A stretch of DNA of 64,000 nt from positions 124,001 to 188,000 of the forward strand of contig NZ_QJUI01000010.1 in the NCBI RefSeq assembly GCF_004327285.1, in the 5' to 3' direction. Of the stretch, positions 52,319-63,526 are shown in pieces; position 1 is the first letter of the stretch; each line of letters begins with the position of its first letter. Origin of the DNA: Phytopseudomonas daroniae. GTDB taxonomy: Bacteria > Pseudomonadota > Gammaproteobacteria > Pseudomonadales > Pseudomonadaceae. A program made the position numbers and the translations under genes. Below the pieces are notes generated by a model that made no database searches, was not told the origin of the DNA, and saw nothing but the letters and a program-made list of their open reading frames with translations.

Positions 52319-52648
52319 CTAGTGGGAGGCGCTTTCAGCCAGCCATTCAGGAATGTCCCTCACGCCATGTAAGACGCGCCATACATCGACACGGTCATCG
52401 CGTTCAACGTAGAACACCAGATAGGGATAGCGTTTCAGCGGCCAGTAGAGCAACCCTGGTAAAGCCAGCTCATGGGCGTACCGAGGCATACCCGAGGCTG
52501 GATGGCGGCTGATGTGGGTATAGGCATTTTCCAGAGCATCGATAAACCCGAGTGCAGCCTGCTCGGCCTGCTCCCCCAGGTAATAGCTGACAGCGTCCTC
52601 TACATCCTGGCTGGCAAGGGCTCGCGGAATGACCGGCTTGGCCTTCAT
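52319..52648 (-). CDS. parE: ParE-type toxin
   Basis: A 109-residue RelE/ParE superfamily protein: VSYYLGEQAEQAALGFIDALENAYTHISRHPASG and LLYWPLKRYPYLVFYVERDDRVDVWRVLHGVRD follow the family pattern. ParE toxins inhibit DNA gyrase. ATG overlaps the antitoxin stop by 4 bases. Confidence 0.85.
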   Translation of the reverse strand: MKAKPVIPRALASQDVEDAVSYYLGEQAEQAALGFIDALENAYTHISRHPASGMPRYAHELALPGLLYWPLKRYPYLVFYVERDDRVDVWRVLHGVRDIPEWLAESASH

Positions 52649-52881
52649 CCCCGAGCCTTACGAACCCTGGCGCGCAAGGATTCGAAGTAGTCGCCATCCA
52701 CAGGAGCAGTGGGAGCCGACTCTGCCCCGGCCAGCAGCAGACCACGCAGGTGCTGCCGATCCTGATCCTTGCGAATCAGCTCCCGCACATATTCGCTACT
52801 GGTGCTGTAGCCTCGCTGGCTGACTTGGTCATCGACGAAGCTCTTGAGAGCGTCCGGCAGGGAGATGTTCATGGTACTCAT
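52645..52881 (-). CDS. parD: ParD-type antitoxin
   Basis: A 78-residue ribbon-helix-helix antitoxin: MNISLPDALKSFVDDQVSQRGYSTSSEYVRELIRKD is the classic ParD N-terminal domain. The C-terminal tail would wrap ParE. ATG 52881 is chosen; an upstream TTG would add seven residues lying in the operator. Autoregulation through the palindrome at 52895 is expected. Confidence 0.85.
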   Translation of the reverse strand: MSTMNISLPDALKSFVDDQVSQRGYSTSSEYVRELIRKDQDRQHLRGLLLAGAESAPTAPVDGDYFESLRARVRKARG

Positions 52882-52894
52882 GGCTTCGTCCGCC

Positions 52895-52918
52895 TTTGAC
52901 AAAATTTGCCAAAGTATA
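52895..52918 (-). promoter_or_regulatory. parDE operator and -10 element
   Basis: An almost perfect palindrome TTTGRCAAA-T-TTTGYCAAA at 52895-52913, next to TATACT (52913-52918 read on the minus strand), a good -10 box. ParD dimers binding here would block transcription. Confidence 0.55.
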
Positions 52919-53177
52919 CACCCCTGCCCCTACCTCACCAGCATCGAAACCACTATGCCGACCTGCGACAAAACGAACCAACGAGGTCTTGTGGTGGCCT
53001 GAGAAAAACAGACGATGGAGATGCGATAGGCTGAAATACGCCCGCTTCCCGCTTATTGGCTACTGGTGCTGTTGTAGAACGCCTTCAGCAAGAAGCTGAC
53101 CGACGCCTTCAAGGATCGTAAGCAGGGCGTTATCGGCCGAGCGCGCCGCCCTATCACAATAACCGAGGCAAAGCTTG

Positions 53178-53810
53178 CTAACTGAGCCGCGCAATATTGT
53201 CGTCGATGCGTGCCTGAATCGTGTGCGGCGTGTCTCGGGTGATGCTACGAGGAAACTGGCGCTTGGCGCTGGCAGTAAAACTGCTGGTTACCTGGCAGAT
53301 CCGCTCGATGACGTCGGCGGCGTCCCGGGACGATAGATCCGCCTCCTCCACAGCCAGCCTGAGCAGATGCTTACGCGTGATACGAAGCGCCTCCCCCATC
53401 ACGTCCATCTGGTGGTATCCGCCCGGCCCTTCGCAGAAAGTCACGTCGTAAGCCGGGGCCAGCTTCCATTGGCCGCTAGAAGACATGAGGTAGGCAAAAT
53501 TCTTGGGGTGGTCATCGCGCTTGTTGAACGCCACGTTGAACACGATCCGCTCGAAGGCAACCGCCTTCTCCCGCACGTCGCTGCAGCAGTACTGGGTCGC
53601 TCGTAAGAAACTGGTGTAATCCAGCGCGCCGGTAAAGGCGGCAAGGCTTTGCATGGGGACACGCATGCCATTATGACGGTCGGAATCGATGGGTAGCGAA
53701 GACAGCTGTCCATTCGGCAACTCAAAGCGCTCGGTGTCCGGAGTATCGATGGCGCTCTCACGCAGGCATTGCGCATAGATGGCTTCGACGGCACATGCCT
53801 CGGGAGGGGC
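53178..53810 (-). pseudogene. Truncated hipA-like kinase gene
   Basis: The frame reads PEACAVEAIYAQCLRESAIDTPDTERFELPNG, then AFNKRDDHPKNFAYLMSS and KLAPAYDVTFCEGPGG, matching the C-terminal half of HipA Ser/Thr kinases (catalytic D-x4-N and the later D). The N-terminal half, including the ATP-binding region, is missing; an in-frame stop precedes the visible part at 53811, where residual coding (GHEPLP) continues in another frame. No hipB gene is present. A relic toxin gene. Confidence 0.75.
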
Positions 53811-53944
53811 TCATGCCCTTCCCGGAAACGGGATCAACCCGGCCTCCAACATAACTCCACGAATTCCAGGCTTATGGCCGGACTTGGCCATATAACAAGC
53901 AAAATATTGGATTTATCCACTCACACAACGGCGTCATAGGCGGG

Positions 53945-54907
53945 TCACAATACATCAATCAAGAGCTCAGCCTGTCGGCGGAATACGCCGTAGGCATCAT
54001 CGAAACCAGGCCTGACCGAGCCGAACACCAGCGGCAGCAAACGTGCTTCATAGTCCTCGCGAATCGCGGGATCCTTCTCGGCCTGCTCCAGCGCAGCGGA
54101 CAGGATTGCCTTGGGCTCGGAAGCGAACGGCGGAAACTGCTGGCCGAACTCCTGAACATCGAACGCCACAAGGGCCTGAAACCCCGCGACTGCCCGCTCG
54201 GTAATCTTTGAGTCCGCTCTACAAATGCAAAAGACATCATAGATATGCCTGACCAACGTCCGATCCCAGTCCTGATGCATGGCACCCGCTCGGTGTTGAG
54301 CATATCGACGCAAAAAAGAAATCACCTTCTCCGCCAAGGTCTCCTCAACTGCCACACACTCGATTTGCCCCATAGGCTGGGAACATGACGCCAAACGCTC
54401 TACCAAGTAATCCAGGGGCTGGCGCGTAGTGGCGAACTGTGGTCTACGAACCGTAAGCTCAAGGCTCAGGTAGGGTCTCAGGCTGGCGTCATGCCCATAG
54501 CGAGGTTGGTACTGCCATCGGGTAGCGAAATAGCGATTCTGGTTACGGGCAATACGCTGCTGCGATTCCTCGACGAATCCCATGGACTCCAGCCGCCGTG
54601 CCAGCTCCACCTTCAAATGGCTCAGATGCTTTTTGATTGCGGAGGCGCCACCGAGGCTCGGCTCGTCCAACACAACCTTGAGATCCACATCTTCGGACAT
54701 GCGCTCGATCAGGCCGTATGCCTTGGACAAGCTGGTACCGCCGCAGAACACCAGATGGGTTGCGGGATACTCCATGCCCAGCAAGGCGCGCAAGGCATCC
54801 GTGACGTGGATATCCTTCTCCAGGATGCTGGCAGTCAGCAGGCCGACATCGAGTTCAGCCAATACCGACTCGATCAGTTCGGACTGGTCAGGCGTGATGG
54901 CTTTCAT
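53945..54907 (-). CDS. AbiEii/AbiGii-type nucleotidyltransferase toxin
   Basis: A 320-residue protein. FCGGTSLSKAYGLIERMSEDVDL carries the GG(S/T)-x(n)-D-x-D nucleotidyltransferase motif at about residues 55-76; AVEETLAEKVISFLRRYAQHR follows, as in AbiEii toxins. The family transfers nucleotides to tRNA ends and causes abortive infection. The upstream antitoxin gene overlaps by 20 bases. Length is normal for the family. Confidence 0.85.
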   Translation of the reverse strand: MKAITPDQSELIESVLAELDVGLLTASILEKDIHVTDALRALLGMEYPATHLVFCGGTSLSKAYGLIERMSEDVDLKVVLDEPSLGGASAIKKHLSHLKVELARRLESMGFVEESQQRIARNQNRYFATRWQYQPRYGHDASLRPYLSLELTVRRPQFATTRQPLDYLVERLASCSQPMGQIECVAVEETLAEKVISFLRRYAQHRAGAMHQDWDRTLVRHIYDVFCICRADSKITERAVAGFQALVAFDVQEFGQQFPPFASEPKAILSAALEQAEKDPAIREDYEARLLPLVFGSVRPGFDDAYGVFRRQAELLIDVL

Positions 54908-55295
54908 AGGCTACCGTCTGCTTGCCGAAACCCAGCTTGCGGGTAATCCGGCGGCGTCCGGTGTCCAGCACAATGCCAGCAGCCAGTTGCTGGGAAGTAC
55001 CCGAGTTGTAATCGCGCACTGCCTGAGAAGGCTTCACCTTGACACCAAGCTTTTGCAGAACCAGCGGTGCCAACACCTCGAGGGGTTGCACAGGGATGGG
55101 TTTGCCGGTCAACGCACTGGGCTTAGCTTTGGCGAACACACCCAGCCCCAGCTTGACCAGCACACCTTCAGCAATGAGCTGCCTCAAGGCTCGGGAGAGC
55201 TGGGCCGGGCTGCCAAAACGAGCGAACTCGGAACGCAGGAACACATTGTCCTTGCGCAACGCGATAGCCCTTTTCAAGCGTTCTTCGGTAATCAT
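54888..55295 (-). CDS. AbiEi-type antitoxin (DUF6088-like)
   Basis: A 135-residue protein with an N-terminal winged helix (FARFGSPAQLSRALRQLIAEGVLVKLGLGVFAKA) and a C-terminal domain with TRKLGFGKQTVAY. This fits AbiEi-like transcriptional antitoxins that repress their own operon. ATG 55295 with AGGTGAGAG upstream is preferred to GTG 55307. Its stop lies inside the toxin gene by 20 bases, a coupled TA arrangement. Confidence 0.8.
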   Translation of the reverse strand: MITEERLKRAIALRKDNVFLRSEFARFGSPAQLSRALRQLIAEGVLVKLGLGVFAKAKPSALTGKPIPVQPLEVLAPLVLQKLGVKVKPSQAVRDYNSGTSQQLAAGIVLDTGRRRITRKLGFGKQTVAYESHHA

Positions 55296-55670
55296 GCTGT
55301 CTCTCACCTACCCATAAAAAATACGCAATAGACTGTTTATAAAAGAATTTACAAGGAAGTACATGCTCATAACGTAACAGCAGTATACGCCACCCAGGAT
55401 GCTGGCTCCACCTGCGCACCCTCGTTCCTTCAGACCCAGAAACACCACTCGCAGGGACACGATCGAGGGTTGTCATTGCGCCGGAGCACTATCGCCGATG
55501 CGACCATGCCCCATACCCCCCAACTCGACCTGGAACCAGGAAAGCAAGCTCGCCTCGAAGAGGCACTAGAGGAACAGGCGAAATCAGCACCTCGTTGGGA
55601 CAAAGGCACATGGCTGACCGTTGCGGTTAACGCTCGACCGGAGTCGGCATTCATAGGGTGAAAACCCGCG
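55296..55670. other. Non-coding right end of the island
   Basis: Presumed promoter region of the AbiE-type pair. A 51-codon plus-strand frame from ATG 55506 (MPHTPQLDLEPGKQ) is possible but has no ribosome binding site or known family. No other feature is supported. Confidence 0.35.
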
Positions 55671-55696
55671 GTGGGGCAAAAAGTGGGGCAAAAATC
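55671..55696. repeat. Right putative integrase arm-site pair
   Basis: GTGGGGCAAAA followed at once by A and GTGGGGCAAAA, in the same orientation as the pair at 25708-25732 and 71 bases from the right junction. The two ends differ by C/T at one position of each unit. Confidence 0.65.
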
Positions 55697-55726
55697 GGAA
55701 GCCCTCAAAAACCACCAGGCATAAAA

Positions 55727-55756
55727 AAATCCAGTCACCGCTAAGTGACTGGATTT
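55727..55756 (-). terminator. Terminator downstream of tRNA-Pro
   Basis: Stem AAATCCAGTCAC / GTGACTGGATTT with a CGCTAA loop, followed on the minus strand by a run of T. It lies inside the island, so it was brought in with it to replace the displaced native terminator. Confidence 0.8.
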
Positions 55757-55766
55757 CTTGAGGTTT

Positions 55767-55846
<80 letters not shown>

Positions 55847-55936
55847 CGGGTGTTACTGGTGCCTTTGGCGTTAGCCGAAAGCGGGAGGAACTATAAACTA
55901 AGCATCTGAATTACGGAAGGTTTTTCTTCACGAAAA

Positions 55937-56293
55937 TCATTTGCGCAGTACGTGGAGGACATCTTCCAGCTCGGCGATCATCTGTTTGATGAGCTGCTTG
56001 TACTGGGTGGTGTCGTCCTTGGCTTCGTCGCCGGTCAGGCGCAGTCGCGCACCGCCGATGGTGAAGCCCTGGTCGTACAGCAAGGCGCGGATCTGGCGGA
56101 TCATCAGCACATCCTGGCGCTGATAATACCGACGGTTGCCGCGGCGCTTGACCGGGTTTAGCTGCGGAAACTCCTGCTCCCAGTAACGAAGCACGTGCGG
56201 TTTGACCGCACAGAGTTCACTGACCTCGCCGATCGTGAAATACCGTTTGCCGGGTATGACAGGTAGTTCGTCGTTATGACTTGGTTCCAGCAT
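55937..56293 (-). CDS. MerR-family regulator following ihfA
   Basis: A 118-residue protein with a MerR HTH ([26 protein letters not shown], then [20 protein letters not shown]). It lacks the cysteine metal-binding set of mercury/copper sensors. Start MLEPSHNDE overlaps the end of ihfA by 20 bases, as in other Pseudomonas. Targets unknown. Confidence 0.88.
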   Translation of the reverse strand: MLEPSHNDELPVIPGKRYFTIGEVSELCAVKPHVLRYWEQEFPQLNPVKRRGNRRYYQRQDVLMIRQIRALLYDQGFTIGGARLRLTGDEAKDDTTQYKQLIKQMIAELEDVLHVLRK

Positions 56294-56576
56294 ATGCTTC
56301 GACCCTGGCTTTGAGCTTCTGGCCGGGGCGGAAAGTCACTACACGGCGGGCCGTGATAGGGATTTCCTCCCCTGTTTTTGGATTACGACCGGGGCGCTGA
56401 CGCTTATCGCGCAGATCGAAGTTACCGAAGCCTGAGAGTTTCACCTGCTCATTGAGTTCCAGGGCCTGGCGGATTTCTTCGAAGAAGAGTTCCACCAGTT
56501 CCTTGGCTTCTCGCTTGTTCAGGCCCAGCTCATCGTACAGACGTTCGGCCATTTCAGCTTTCGTCAGAGCCCCCAT
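56274..56576 (-). CDS. ihfA: Integration host factor alpha subunit
   Basis: A 100-residue DNA-bending protein. [38 protein letters not shown] and the DNA-contacting arm [14 protein letters not shown] are diagnostic of IHF-alpha. With HimD it bends DNA in site-specific recombination, including island integration. It follows pheT by 3 bases, the usual order. Confidence 0.97.
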   Translation of the reverse strand: MGALTKAEMAERLYDELGLNKREAKELVELFFEEIRQALELNEQVKLSGFGNFDLRDKRQRPGRNPKTGEEIPITARRVVTFRPGQKLKARVEAYAGTKS

Positions 56577-56579
56577 ACG

Positions 56580-58958
56580 CTAGTTCCTTAACGTGGCGTT
56601 GAACCTTTGTTCCAGGGAGGTGAGGATGTTCTGGGTTGCGGTGCTCACCTCATCGTCATTTAGAGTGCGCGATGGATGCTGCCAGGTCAAGCCAACGGCG
56701 AGGCTTTTTCTAAGCGGATCAATGCCTTTACCATGATAAACATCAAACAACCTGAGGTCGGTGAGCCATTCGCCGGCCTGCTCGCGGATATCGGCCAGCA
56801 AATGCTGGGCTGGCACGTCGCGGTCGACCAGCAAAGCCAGGTCGCGGCGCACTTCGGGGAAGCGCGACAGTTCCTTGAATGCCGGCATGCGGCCCTGGGT
56901 GATTTCACTCAGCACCAGCTCGAACAGGAACAGCGGCTGATCCAGGCCCAGGGTCTTGGCCAGCTCCGGGTGGATGGCACCCACGTAGCCGACCAGGCGC
57001 CCTTCCCGCTCGATGCGTGCGGTCTGGCCCGGATGCAGGGCACTGTGCTCACCCGGCACGAAGGCGAAGCTGCCGATGTCGCCAGCTGCAGCCAGCAGGG
57101 CTTCCACGTCTGCCTTGGCGTCGTAGAAATCCACGCCGTCACGGCCATGGGCCCAGCTCTCCGGCAGGCGGCTGCCGGTGATCACGCCAGCCAGCATCGG
57201 CTCTTGCTTGAGTTCGTCCAGCCGGCCAACGAAGCGCAGGCCGCTTTCGAACAGGCGCACGCGCGACTGCTGACGGTTGAGGTTGTGCTCCACGGCTTTG
57301 ACCAGGCCCGGCCACAGCGAGGCGCGCATGGCGGCCATGTCGGCAGAGATCGGGTTGGCCAGGGTCAGTGGCTGCACGCCCGGGCTGAACAGTTCGAACA
57401 GCTTGGGATCGATGAAGCTGTAGGTGATCGCTTCCTGGTAACCACGGGCTACCAGCAGACGGCGCAGCGCCGGCAGATCGGCCACGGCCTCGGCCTTGGT
57501 CTGTGGTGCCAGACGCGCCTGCGGGTAACGCACCGGCAGGCGGTTGTAGCCGTACAGGCGGGCCAGCTCTTCGATCAGGTCGACTTCCAGGCTGATGTCG
57601 AAGCGGTGGCTCGGCACTTTGACCAGCCACTGCCCTGCCCCTTGGGCTTCGATACCCAGGCCCAGGGCGCCGAGCAGTTTGACGATCAGCTCGTCATCGA
57701 GCTTGAGGCCGAGCATCTGCTCGACGCGCTCGGCACGCAGGCTGATCGGTGCGATGTTCGGCAGTTGAGCGGCATCGACCGCTTCGATGATCGGGCCGGC
57801 TTCGCCGCCGACGATCTCCAGCAGCAGCGCAGTGGCGCGCTCCATGGCTTCGCGGGCCAGTTGCCAGTCCACGCCACGCTCGAAGCGGTGCGAGGAGTCG
57901 GTGTGCAGGCCGTAGGAACGGGCCTTGCCAGCGACGGCGATGGTGTCGAAGAAGGCGCTTTCGAGGAACAGGTCGCGAGTGCTGTCGCTGACGCCGCTGT
58001 GCTCGCCCCCCATCACGCCGGCGATGGCCAGGGCGCGCTGGTGGTCGGCGATGACCAGGGTGTCGGCACGCAGGCTGACTTCCTGGCCGTCGAGCAGTAC
58101 CAGCTTCTCGCCCTCTTCGGCCATGCGCACACGAATGCCGCCCTGGATCACGTCGAGGTCGAAGGCGTGCATTGGCTGGCCGAGTTCGAGCATCACATAG
58201 TTGGTGACGTCTACCGCGGCGTCGATGCTGCGTACGTCGGCGCGGCGCAGGCGTTCGACCATCCAGCGCGGGGTCGGCCTGGACAGATCGACATTGCGCA
58301 CCACGCGGCCCAGGTAACGCGGGCAGGCCTCGGTGGCGAGCACGTCGACCGGGCGCACTTCGTCGTGGGCCGGGGCGACTGCGGCGACTTGCGGGCGGGT
58401 TACCGGCACATCGTACAAGGCGCCGACTTCACGGGCCAGACCAGCCAGCGACAGGCAGTCGCCGCGGTTCGGAGTGAGGTCGACTTCGATGCTGACGTCA
58501 TTCAGCTCGAAGTACTCGCGGATGTCCTGGCCTACCGGCGCATCAGCCGGCAGTTCCAGCAGGCCGTCGTTGTCTTCGCTGATCTGCAGCTCGGAGGCCG
58601 AGCAGAGCATGCCGTTGGATTCGACGCCGCGCAGCTTGGCCTTCTTGATCTTGAAGTCGCCAGGCAGTTCGGCGCCGATCATGGCGAACGGGATCTTCAG
58701 GCCGGGGCGCACGTTGGGCGCGCCGCACACCACCTGGAAGGTTTCGCTGCCGTTGCTGACCTGGCATACACGCAGTTTGTCGGCGTCCGGATGCTGCTCG
58801 GTGCTCAGCACCTCGCCCACGATCACGCCGCTGAAGGCGCCGGCCACCGGGCTGACGCTGTCGACTTCGAGGCCGGCCATGGAGAGGCGCGCGACCAGTT
58901 CGTCACGGGAAACCTGCGGGCTGACCCAGCTGCGCAGCCACTGTTCACTGAATTTCAT
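56580..58958 (-). CDS. pheT: Phenylalanyl-tRNA synthetase beta subunit
   Basis: A 792-residue subunit of the (alpha-beta)2 enzyme. The N-terminal tRNA-binding/EMAP-like domain follows MKFSEQWLRSWV, then B3/B4 editing and B5 domains and the C-terminal ferredoxin-fold anticodon-binding domain (SRFPEVRRDLALLVD). Full length. It lies 46 bases after pheS. The long opposite-strand frame through it is a GC-rich shadow. Confidence 0.97.
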   Translation of the reverse strand: MKFSEQWLRSWVSPQVSRDELVARLSMAGLEVDSVSPVAGAFSGVIVGEVLSTEQHPDADKLRVCQVSNGSETFQVVCGAPNVRPGLKIPFAMIGAELPGDFKIKKAKLRGVESNGMLCSASELQISEDNDGLLELPADAPVGQDIREYFELNDVSIEVDLTPNRGDCLSLAGLAREVGALYDVPVTRPQVAAVAPAHDEVRPVDVLATEACPRYLGRVVRNVDLSRPTPRWMVERLRRADVRSIDAAVDVTNYVMLELGQPMHAFDLDVIQGGIRVRMAEEGEKLVLLDGQEVSLRADTLVIADHQRALAIAGVMGGEHSGVSDSTRDLFLESAFFDTIAVAGKARSYGLHTDSSHRFERGVDWQLAREAMERATALLLEIVGGEAGPIIEAVDAAQLPNIAPISLRAERVEQMLGLKLDDELIVKLLGALGLGIEAQGAGQWLVKVPSHRFDISLEVDLIEELARLYGYNRLPVRYPQARLAPQTKAEAVADLPALRRLLVARGYQEAITYSFIDPKLFELFSPGVQPLTLANPISADMAAMRASLWPGLVKAVEHNLNRQQSRVRLFESGLRFVGRLDELKQEPMLAGVITGSRLPESWAHGRDGVDFYDAKADVEALLAAAGDIGSFAFVPGEHSALHPGQTARIEREGRLVGYVGAIHPELAKTLGLDQPLFLFELVLSEITQGRMPAFKELSRFPEVRRDLALLVDRDVPAQHLLADIREQAGEWLTDLRLFDVYHGKGIDPLRKSLAVGLTWQHPSRTLNDDEVSTATQNILTSLEQRFNATLRN

Positions 58959-59004
58959 ACTGTCTGTTCTCCTGATCCGATTCGATTACAAAATGCGAGA
59001 GGTA

Positions 59005-60021
<1,017 letters not shown>

Positions 60022-60043
60022 TTACAGACTCCAGATACGAAAC

Positions 60044-60106
60044 AGGGGAAGAGCTTGAAGGCTCTTCCCCTATTGGTGACGTTTAGCACCGGGCCGAAAC
60101 CCGGTG
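60044..60106 (-). terminator. Two hairpins between rplT and pheS
   Basis: CACCGGG/CCCGGTG at 60087-60106 and AGGGGAAGAGC/GCTCTTCCCCT at 60044-60071 (followed by GTTTCGT in the transcript). Strong stems at the end of the ribosomal-protein part; a partial terminator or attenuator before pheST is likely. Confidence 0.6.
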
Positions 60107-60118
60107 ATTGTCGGGGAC

Positions 60119-60475
60119 TTAAGCCAGTACGGCTTTCGCTTTCTCGACAATCGCAGCAAACGCCGCTTTTTCGTTCACTGCCAGATCAGCCAGAACCTTA
60201 CGGTCGATTTCGATCGACGCTTTTTTCAGGCCAGCGATCAAGCGGCTGTAGGACAGACCGTTGACGCGAGCACCAGCGTTGATACGAGCGATCCACAGAG
60301 CGCGGAACTGACGTTTTTTCTGACGACGGTCACGGTAGGCATATTGACCAGCCTTGATGACAGCCTGCTTGGCAACACGGAATACGCGCGAACGTGCACC
60401 GTAGTAGCCTTTAGCGAGTTTCAGAATTTTTTTGTGACGAGCACGAGCGATAACGCCACGCTTAACACGAGCCAT
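60119..60475 (-). CDS. rplT: Ribosomal protein L20
   Basis: A 118-residue basic protein ([38 protein letters not shown]). Binds 23S rRNA early in 50S assembly and in many bacteria represses the infC-rpmI-rplT operon. Normal length and position. Confidence 0.98.
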   Translation of the reverse strand: MARVKRGVIARARHKKILKLAKGYYGARSRVFRVAKQAVIKAGQYAYRDRRQKKRQFRALWIARINAGARVNGLSYSRLIAGLKKASIEIDRKVLADLAVNEKAAFAAIVEKAKAVLA

Positions 60476-60502
60476 GAGTAATTTCCTCTATCTTGACCGA
60501 GA

Positions 60503-60697
60503 TTAACGAACGCGCAGCATGCGCGCGACCTTTGCAACGTCAGACGGATGCACCATGGTGCTGCCGCGCAGGTGACGCTTACGTTTGGTCGACATCTTGG
60601 TCAGGATGTGGCTCTTGAAAGCGTGTTTGTGCTTGAAGCCGGTGGCGGTTTTCAGGAAACGCTTAGCCGCACCGCTTTTGGTTTTCATCTTTGGCAT
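60503..60697 (-). CDS. rpmI: Ribosomal protein L35
   Basis: A 64-residue basic protein ([20 protein letters not shown]). Part of the 50S subunit. It lies between infC and rplT, as in most bacteria. Confidence 0.98.
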   Translation of the reverse strand: MPKMKTKSGAAKRFLKTATGFKHKHAFKSHILTKMSTKRKRHLRGSTMVHPSDVAKVARMLRVR

Positions 60698-60757
60698 GTT
60701 CGGATACTCCGCATTCAGTTGATATAGATAACCATAAGGCCTGCCGTGCCCTGGAGG

Positions 60758-61309
60758 TTACTTCTTGCGTTTGGGAGCGATGACCATCATCAGTTGGCGT
60801 CCTTCCATCTTAGGATGCTGTTCGACGGTACCGTATTCGATCAGGTCAGCTTCGACCCGCTTCAACAGTTCCATACCCAGCTCCTGGTGGGCCATCTCAC
60901 GACCACGGAATCTCAGAGAGATCTTGGCCTTGTCCCCTTCCATCAGGAAACGTACCAGGTTGCGAAGTTTTACCTGGTAATCCCCATCTTCCGTCCCTGG
61001 ACGAAACTTGATTTCTTTAATTTGCTGCTGGTGCTGGTTTTTCTTGGCAATCGCTGCCTGCTTCTTCTTTTCGAAGAGGTGCTTGCCGTAATCCATGATC
61101 CGGCAAACCGGCGGCAATGCGTCCGCAGAAATTTCCACCAGATCCAGCTTGGCGTCTTCGGCTATTCTAAGCGCTTCATCAATCGAGACGATGCCAATCT
61201 GCTCGCCCTCAGCGCCAATTAACCGAACCTCGCGTGCCGAGATATTCTCGTTGATCGGGGCCTTCGGTGCAGCTCGTTTATCTTGTCTCATTTCACGCTT
61301 AATAATAAT
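60758..61309 (-). CDS. infC: Translation initiation factor IF-3, atypical ATT start
   Basis: IF-3 of about 183 residues: [47 protein letters not shown] and [11 protein letters not shown] are invariant family segments. An ATG is available at 61291, but three ATT codons lie at 61301-61309 next to GGAG, ahead of conserved KRE codons. Infrequent AUU start codons are the classical autoregulatory feature of infC. Which ATT is used is not certain; the first is given. The thrS stop overlaps it. Confidence 0.93.
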   Translation of the reverse strand: MIIKREMRQDKRAAPKAPINENISAREVRLIGAEGEQIGIVSIDEALRIAEDAKLDLVEISADALPPVCRIMDYGKHLFEKKKQAAIAKKNQHQQQIKEIKFRPGTEDGDYQVKLRNLVRFLMEGDKAKISLRFRGREMAHQELGMELLKRVEADLIEYGTVEQHPKMEGRQLMMVIAPKRKK

Positions 61310-63231
61310 TACTCCAAATCTTGGCGACCGCGCCGGGAAACCGCTTGTGCGAGCAACTCATTGAATTGGGCGACGGGCATGGAGCCCAGGTCGGCACCTT
61401 CACGGGTACGCACAGCGACAGTTTGCGTCTCGACTTCACGATCCCCGATGACCAGCAGATAGGGAACCTTGAGCAGAGTATGCTCGCGGATTTTAAAGCC
61501 TATCTTCTCGTTCCTCAAGTCGGACTTGGCACGATAGCCGCTTTGAGTGAGCGTTTTTTCCACTTCGAGGGCGAAATCGGCCTGTTTGTCGGTGATATTC
61601 ATCACCACCGCCTGGGTTGGCGCCAGCCAAGCCGGAAATGCGCCTTCGTAGTGCTCGATCAGAATTCCGATGAAACGCTCGAAGGAACCGAGGATCGCGC
61701 GGTGCAGCATGACCGGAACCTTGCGGCTGTTGTCTTCGGAAACGTAGCTCGCTTCCAGACGCTGCGGCATGTTCGGATCGTATTGCAGGGTGCCGCACTG
61801 CCAGGCGCGGCCCAGGCAGTCGAGCAGCGTGAATTCGATCTTCGGGCCGTAGAACGCGCCCTCGCCCGGCAGGTATTCCCACGGCAGGCCAGCATCGTTC
61901 AAAGCGTCGGCCAGGGCTTTCTCGGCGCGATCCCAGAAGGCGTCATCGCCGACGCGCTTGGCCGGACGGGTGGAGAGCTTCATCTTGATGTCGCTGAAAC
62001 CGAAGTCCGAGTATACCTGCAGGGTCAGCTTGATGAAGTCGGCCGCTTCTTTCTTCACCTGTTCTTCGGTGCAGAAGATGTGCGCGTCGTCCTGAGTGAA
62101 GCCGCGCACGCGCATGATGCCGTGCAGCGCGCCGGACGCCTCGTTACGGTGGCAGGAGCCGAACTCGGCCAGACGCAGCGGCAGCTCGCGGTAGCTCTTC
62201 AGGCCCTGATTGAAGATCTGCACGTGGCACGGGCAGTTCATCGGCTTGATGGCGTAGTCGCGGCTTTCCGACTCGGTGGTGAACATGTTGTCGGCGTAGT
62301 TGCCCCAGTGCCCGGACTTTTCCCACAGCACACGGTCGACGACCTGTGGGGTACGGACTTCCTGGTAGCCATTTTCGCGCTGCACGCCACGCATGTACTG
62401 CTCGAGCACCTGGTAGATGGTCCAGCCATTGGGGTGCCAGAACACCATGCCCGGCGCTTCTTCCTGGGTATGGAACAGATCCAGGCGTTTGCCGATCTTG
62501 CGGTGATCGCGCTTCTCGGCTTCTTCGATGCGCTGGATGTAGGCCGCCAGTTGCTTCTTGTCAGCCCAGGCAGTGCCGTAGATGCGCTGCAGCTGCTCGT
62601 TCTTGGCATCGCCACGCCAGTAGGCGCCGGACAGCTTGGTCAGCTTGAATGCCTTGAGGAAGCGGGTATTGGGCACGTGCGGACCACGGCACATGTCCAC
62701 GTACTCTTCGTGGTAGTACAGGCCCATGGCCTGCTCGTTCGGCATGTCTTCGACGAGGCGCAGTTTGTAGTCTTCGCCGCGGGACTGGAACACGTCGATG
62801 ACGCCGGCGCGCGGTGTCACTTTCTTGATGACGTCGTAGTCCTTGTCGATCAGCTCCTTCATGCGCGCTTCGATGGCGGTGACGTCATCCGGCGTGAAGG
62901 GGCGTTCGTAGGCGATGTCGTAATAGAAGCCATCGTCGATCACCGGGCCGATGACCATGCGCGCAGTCGGGTACAGCTGCTTGACCGCGTGGCCGATCAG
63001 GTGGGCGCAGGAGTGACGGATGATTTCCACACCCTCGTCGTCCTTGGGCGTGATGATCTGCAGGGTCGCATCGGTTTCGATGAGGTCGCAGGCGTCGACG
63101 AGACGGCCATTGACCTTGCCGGCAACGGTGGCTTTCGCCAGACCGGCACCAATGGATTGCGCCACCTCGAGTACGGATACCGGGTGATCGAACGAACGCT
63201 GACTGCCGTCGGGAAGAGTAATGATGGGCAT
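61309..63231 (-). CDS. thrS: Threonyl-tRNA synthetase
   Basis: A 640-residue enzyme: N-terminal TGS domain ([14 protein letters not shown]), the HxxxH zinc/editing domain ([14 protein letters not shown]), the catalytic core with [12 protein letters not shown] and [10 protein letters not shown] (zinc-binding), and the anticodon-binding C-terminus. ATG 63231 matches the family start; the frame runs open upstream by chance. First gene of the infC-rplT operon. Confidence 0.97.
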   Translation of the reverse strand: MPIITLPDGSQRSFDHPVSVLEVAQSIGAGLAKATVAGKVNGRLVDACDLIETDATLQIITPKDDEGVEIIRHSCAHLIGHAVKQLYPTARMVIGPVIDDGFYYDIAYERPFTPDDVTAIEARMKELIDKDYDVIKKVTPRAGVIDVFQSRGEDYKLRLVEDMPNEQAMGLYYHEEYVDMCRGPHVPNTRFLKAFKLTKLSGAYWRGDAKNEQLQRIYGTAWADKKQLAAYIQRIEEAEKRDHRKIGKRLDLFHTQEEAPGMVFWHPNGWTIYQVLEQYMRGVQRENGYQEVRTPQVVDRVLWEKSGHWGNYADNMFTTESESRDYAIKPMNCPCHVQIFNQGLKSYRELPLRLAEFGSCHRNEASGALHGIMRVRGFTQDDAHIFCTEEQVKKEAADFIKLTLQVYSDFGFSDIKMKLSTRPAKRVGDDAFWDRAEKALADALNDAGLPWEYLPGEGAFYGPKIEFTLLDCLGRAWQCGTLQYDPNMPQRLEASYVSEDNSRKVPVMLHRAILGSFERFIGILIEHYEGAFPAWLAPTQAVVMNITDKQADFALEVEKTLTQSGYRAKSDLRNEKIGFKIREHTLLKVPYLLVIGDREVETQTVAVRTREGADLGSMPVAQFNELLAQAVSRRGRQDLE

Positions 63232-63493
63232 GGCGCCTCCTCTCCTAGTGGTGACCTCTACCAAAGGCCACGTGGGTTGGGATGAGCCAGTAAGCGATCC
63301 GGTGGCGTATCTGCCATACAGAGGCAGGAGCCGTGAGGCTGGCCACAGAACCGCAGTCACTGGAAGGTGTGAAACGGTGGATGCTTTCAGAATCATGACC
63401 GCCTGACAAGACGGCCAAAAAATTTCCGGGAGAAATTTTTGACGTCGCGAAGCGACGGCCCGGAGGGTGACCACCAAGGATGGTGGTCACAAA
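63232..63493. other. Leader between tRNA-Val and thrS
   Basis: Non-coding region with a 9-bp hairpin GTGACCACC/GGTGGTCAC near 63466-63490 and a second AT-rich inverted stretch (AAATTTC/GAAATTT near 63421-63438). These may form a regulatory leader for thrS transcription. Confidence 0.4.
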
Positions 63494-63521
63494 AAAAATG
63501 GCCGCCGAAGCGACCATTTTT
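63494..63521 (-). terminator. tRNA-Val terminator
   Basis: AAATGGTCGC-TTCG-GCGGCCATTTTTTTT on the minus strand: UUCG tetraloop, one mismatch, T-run of eight, six bases after the tRNA. Confidence 0.85.
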
Positions 63522-63526
63522 AAATT

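Noticed and set aside
61321..63285. Plus-strand 654-codon frame opposite thrS
   Set aside because: Shadow of thrS, which has full family motifs on the other strand.
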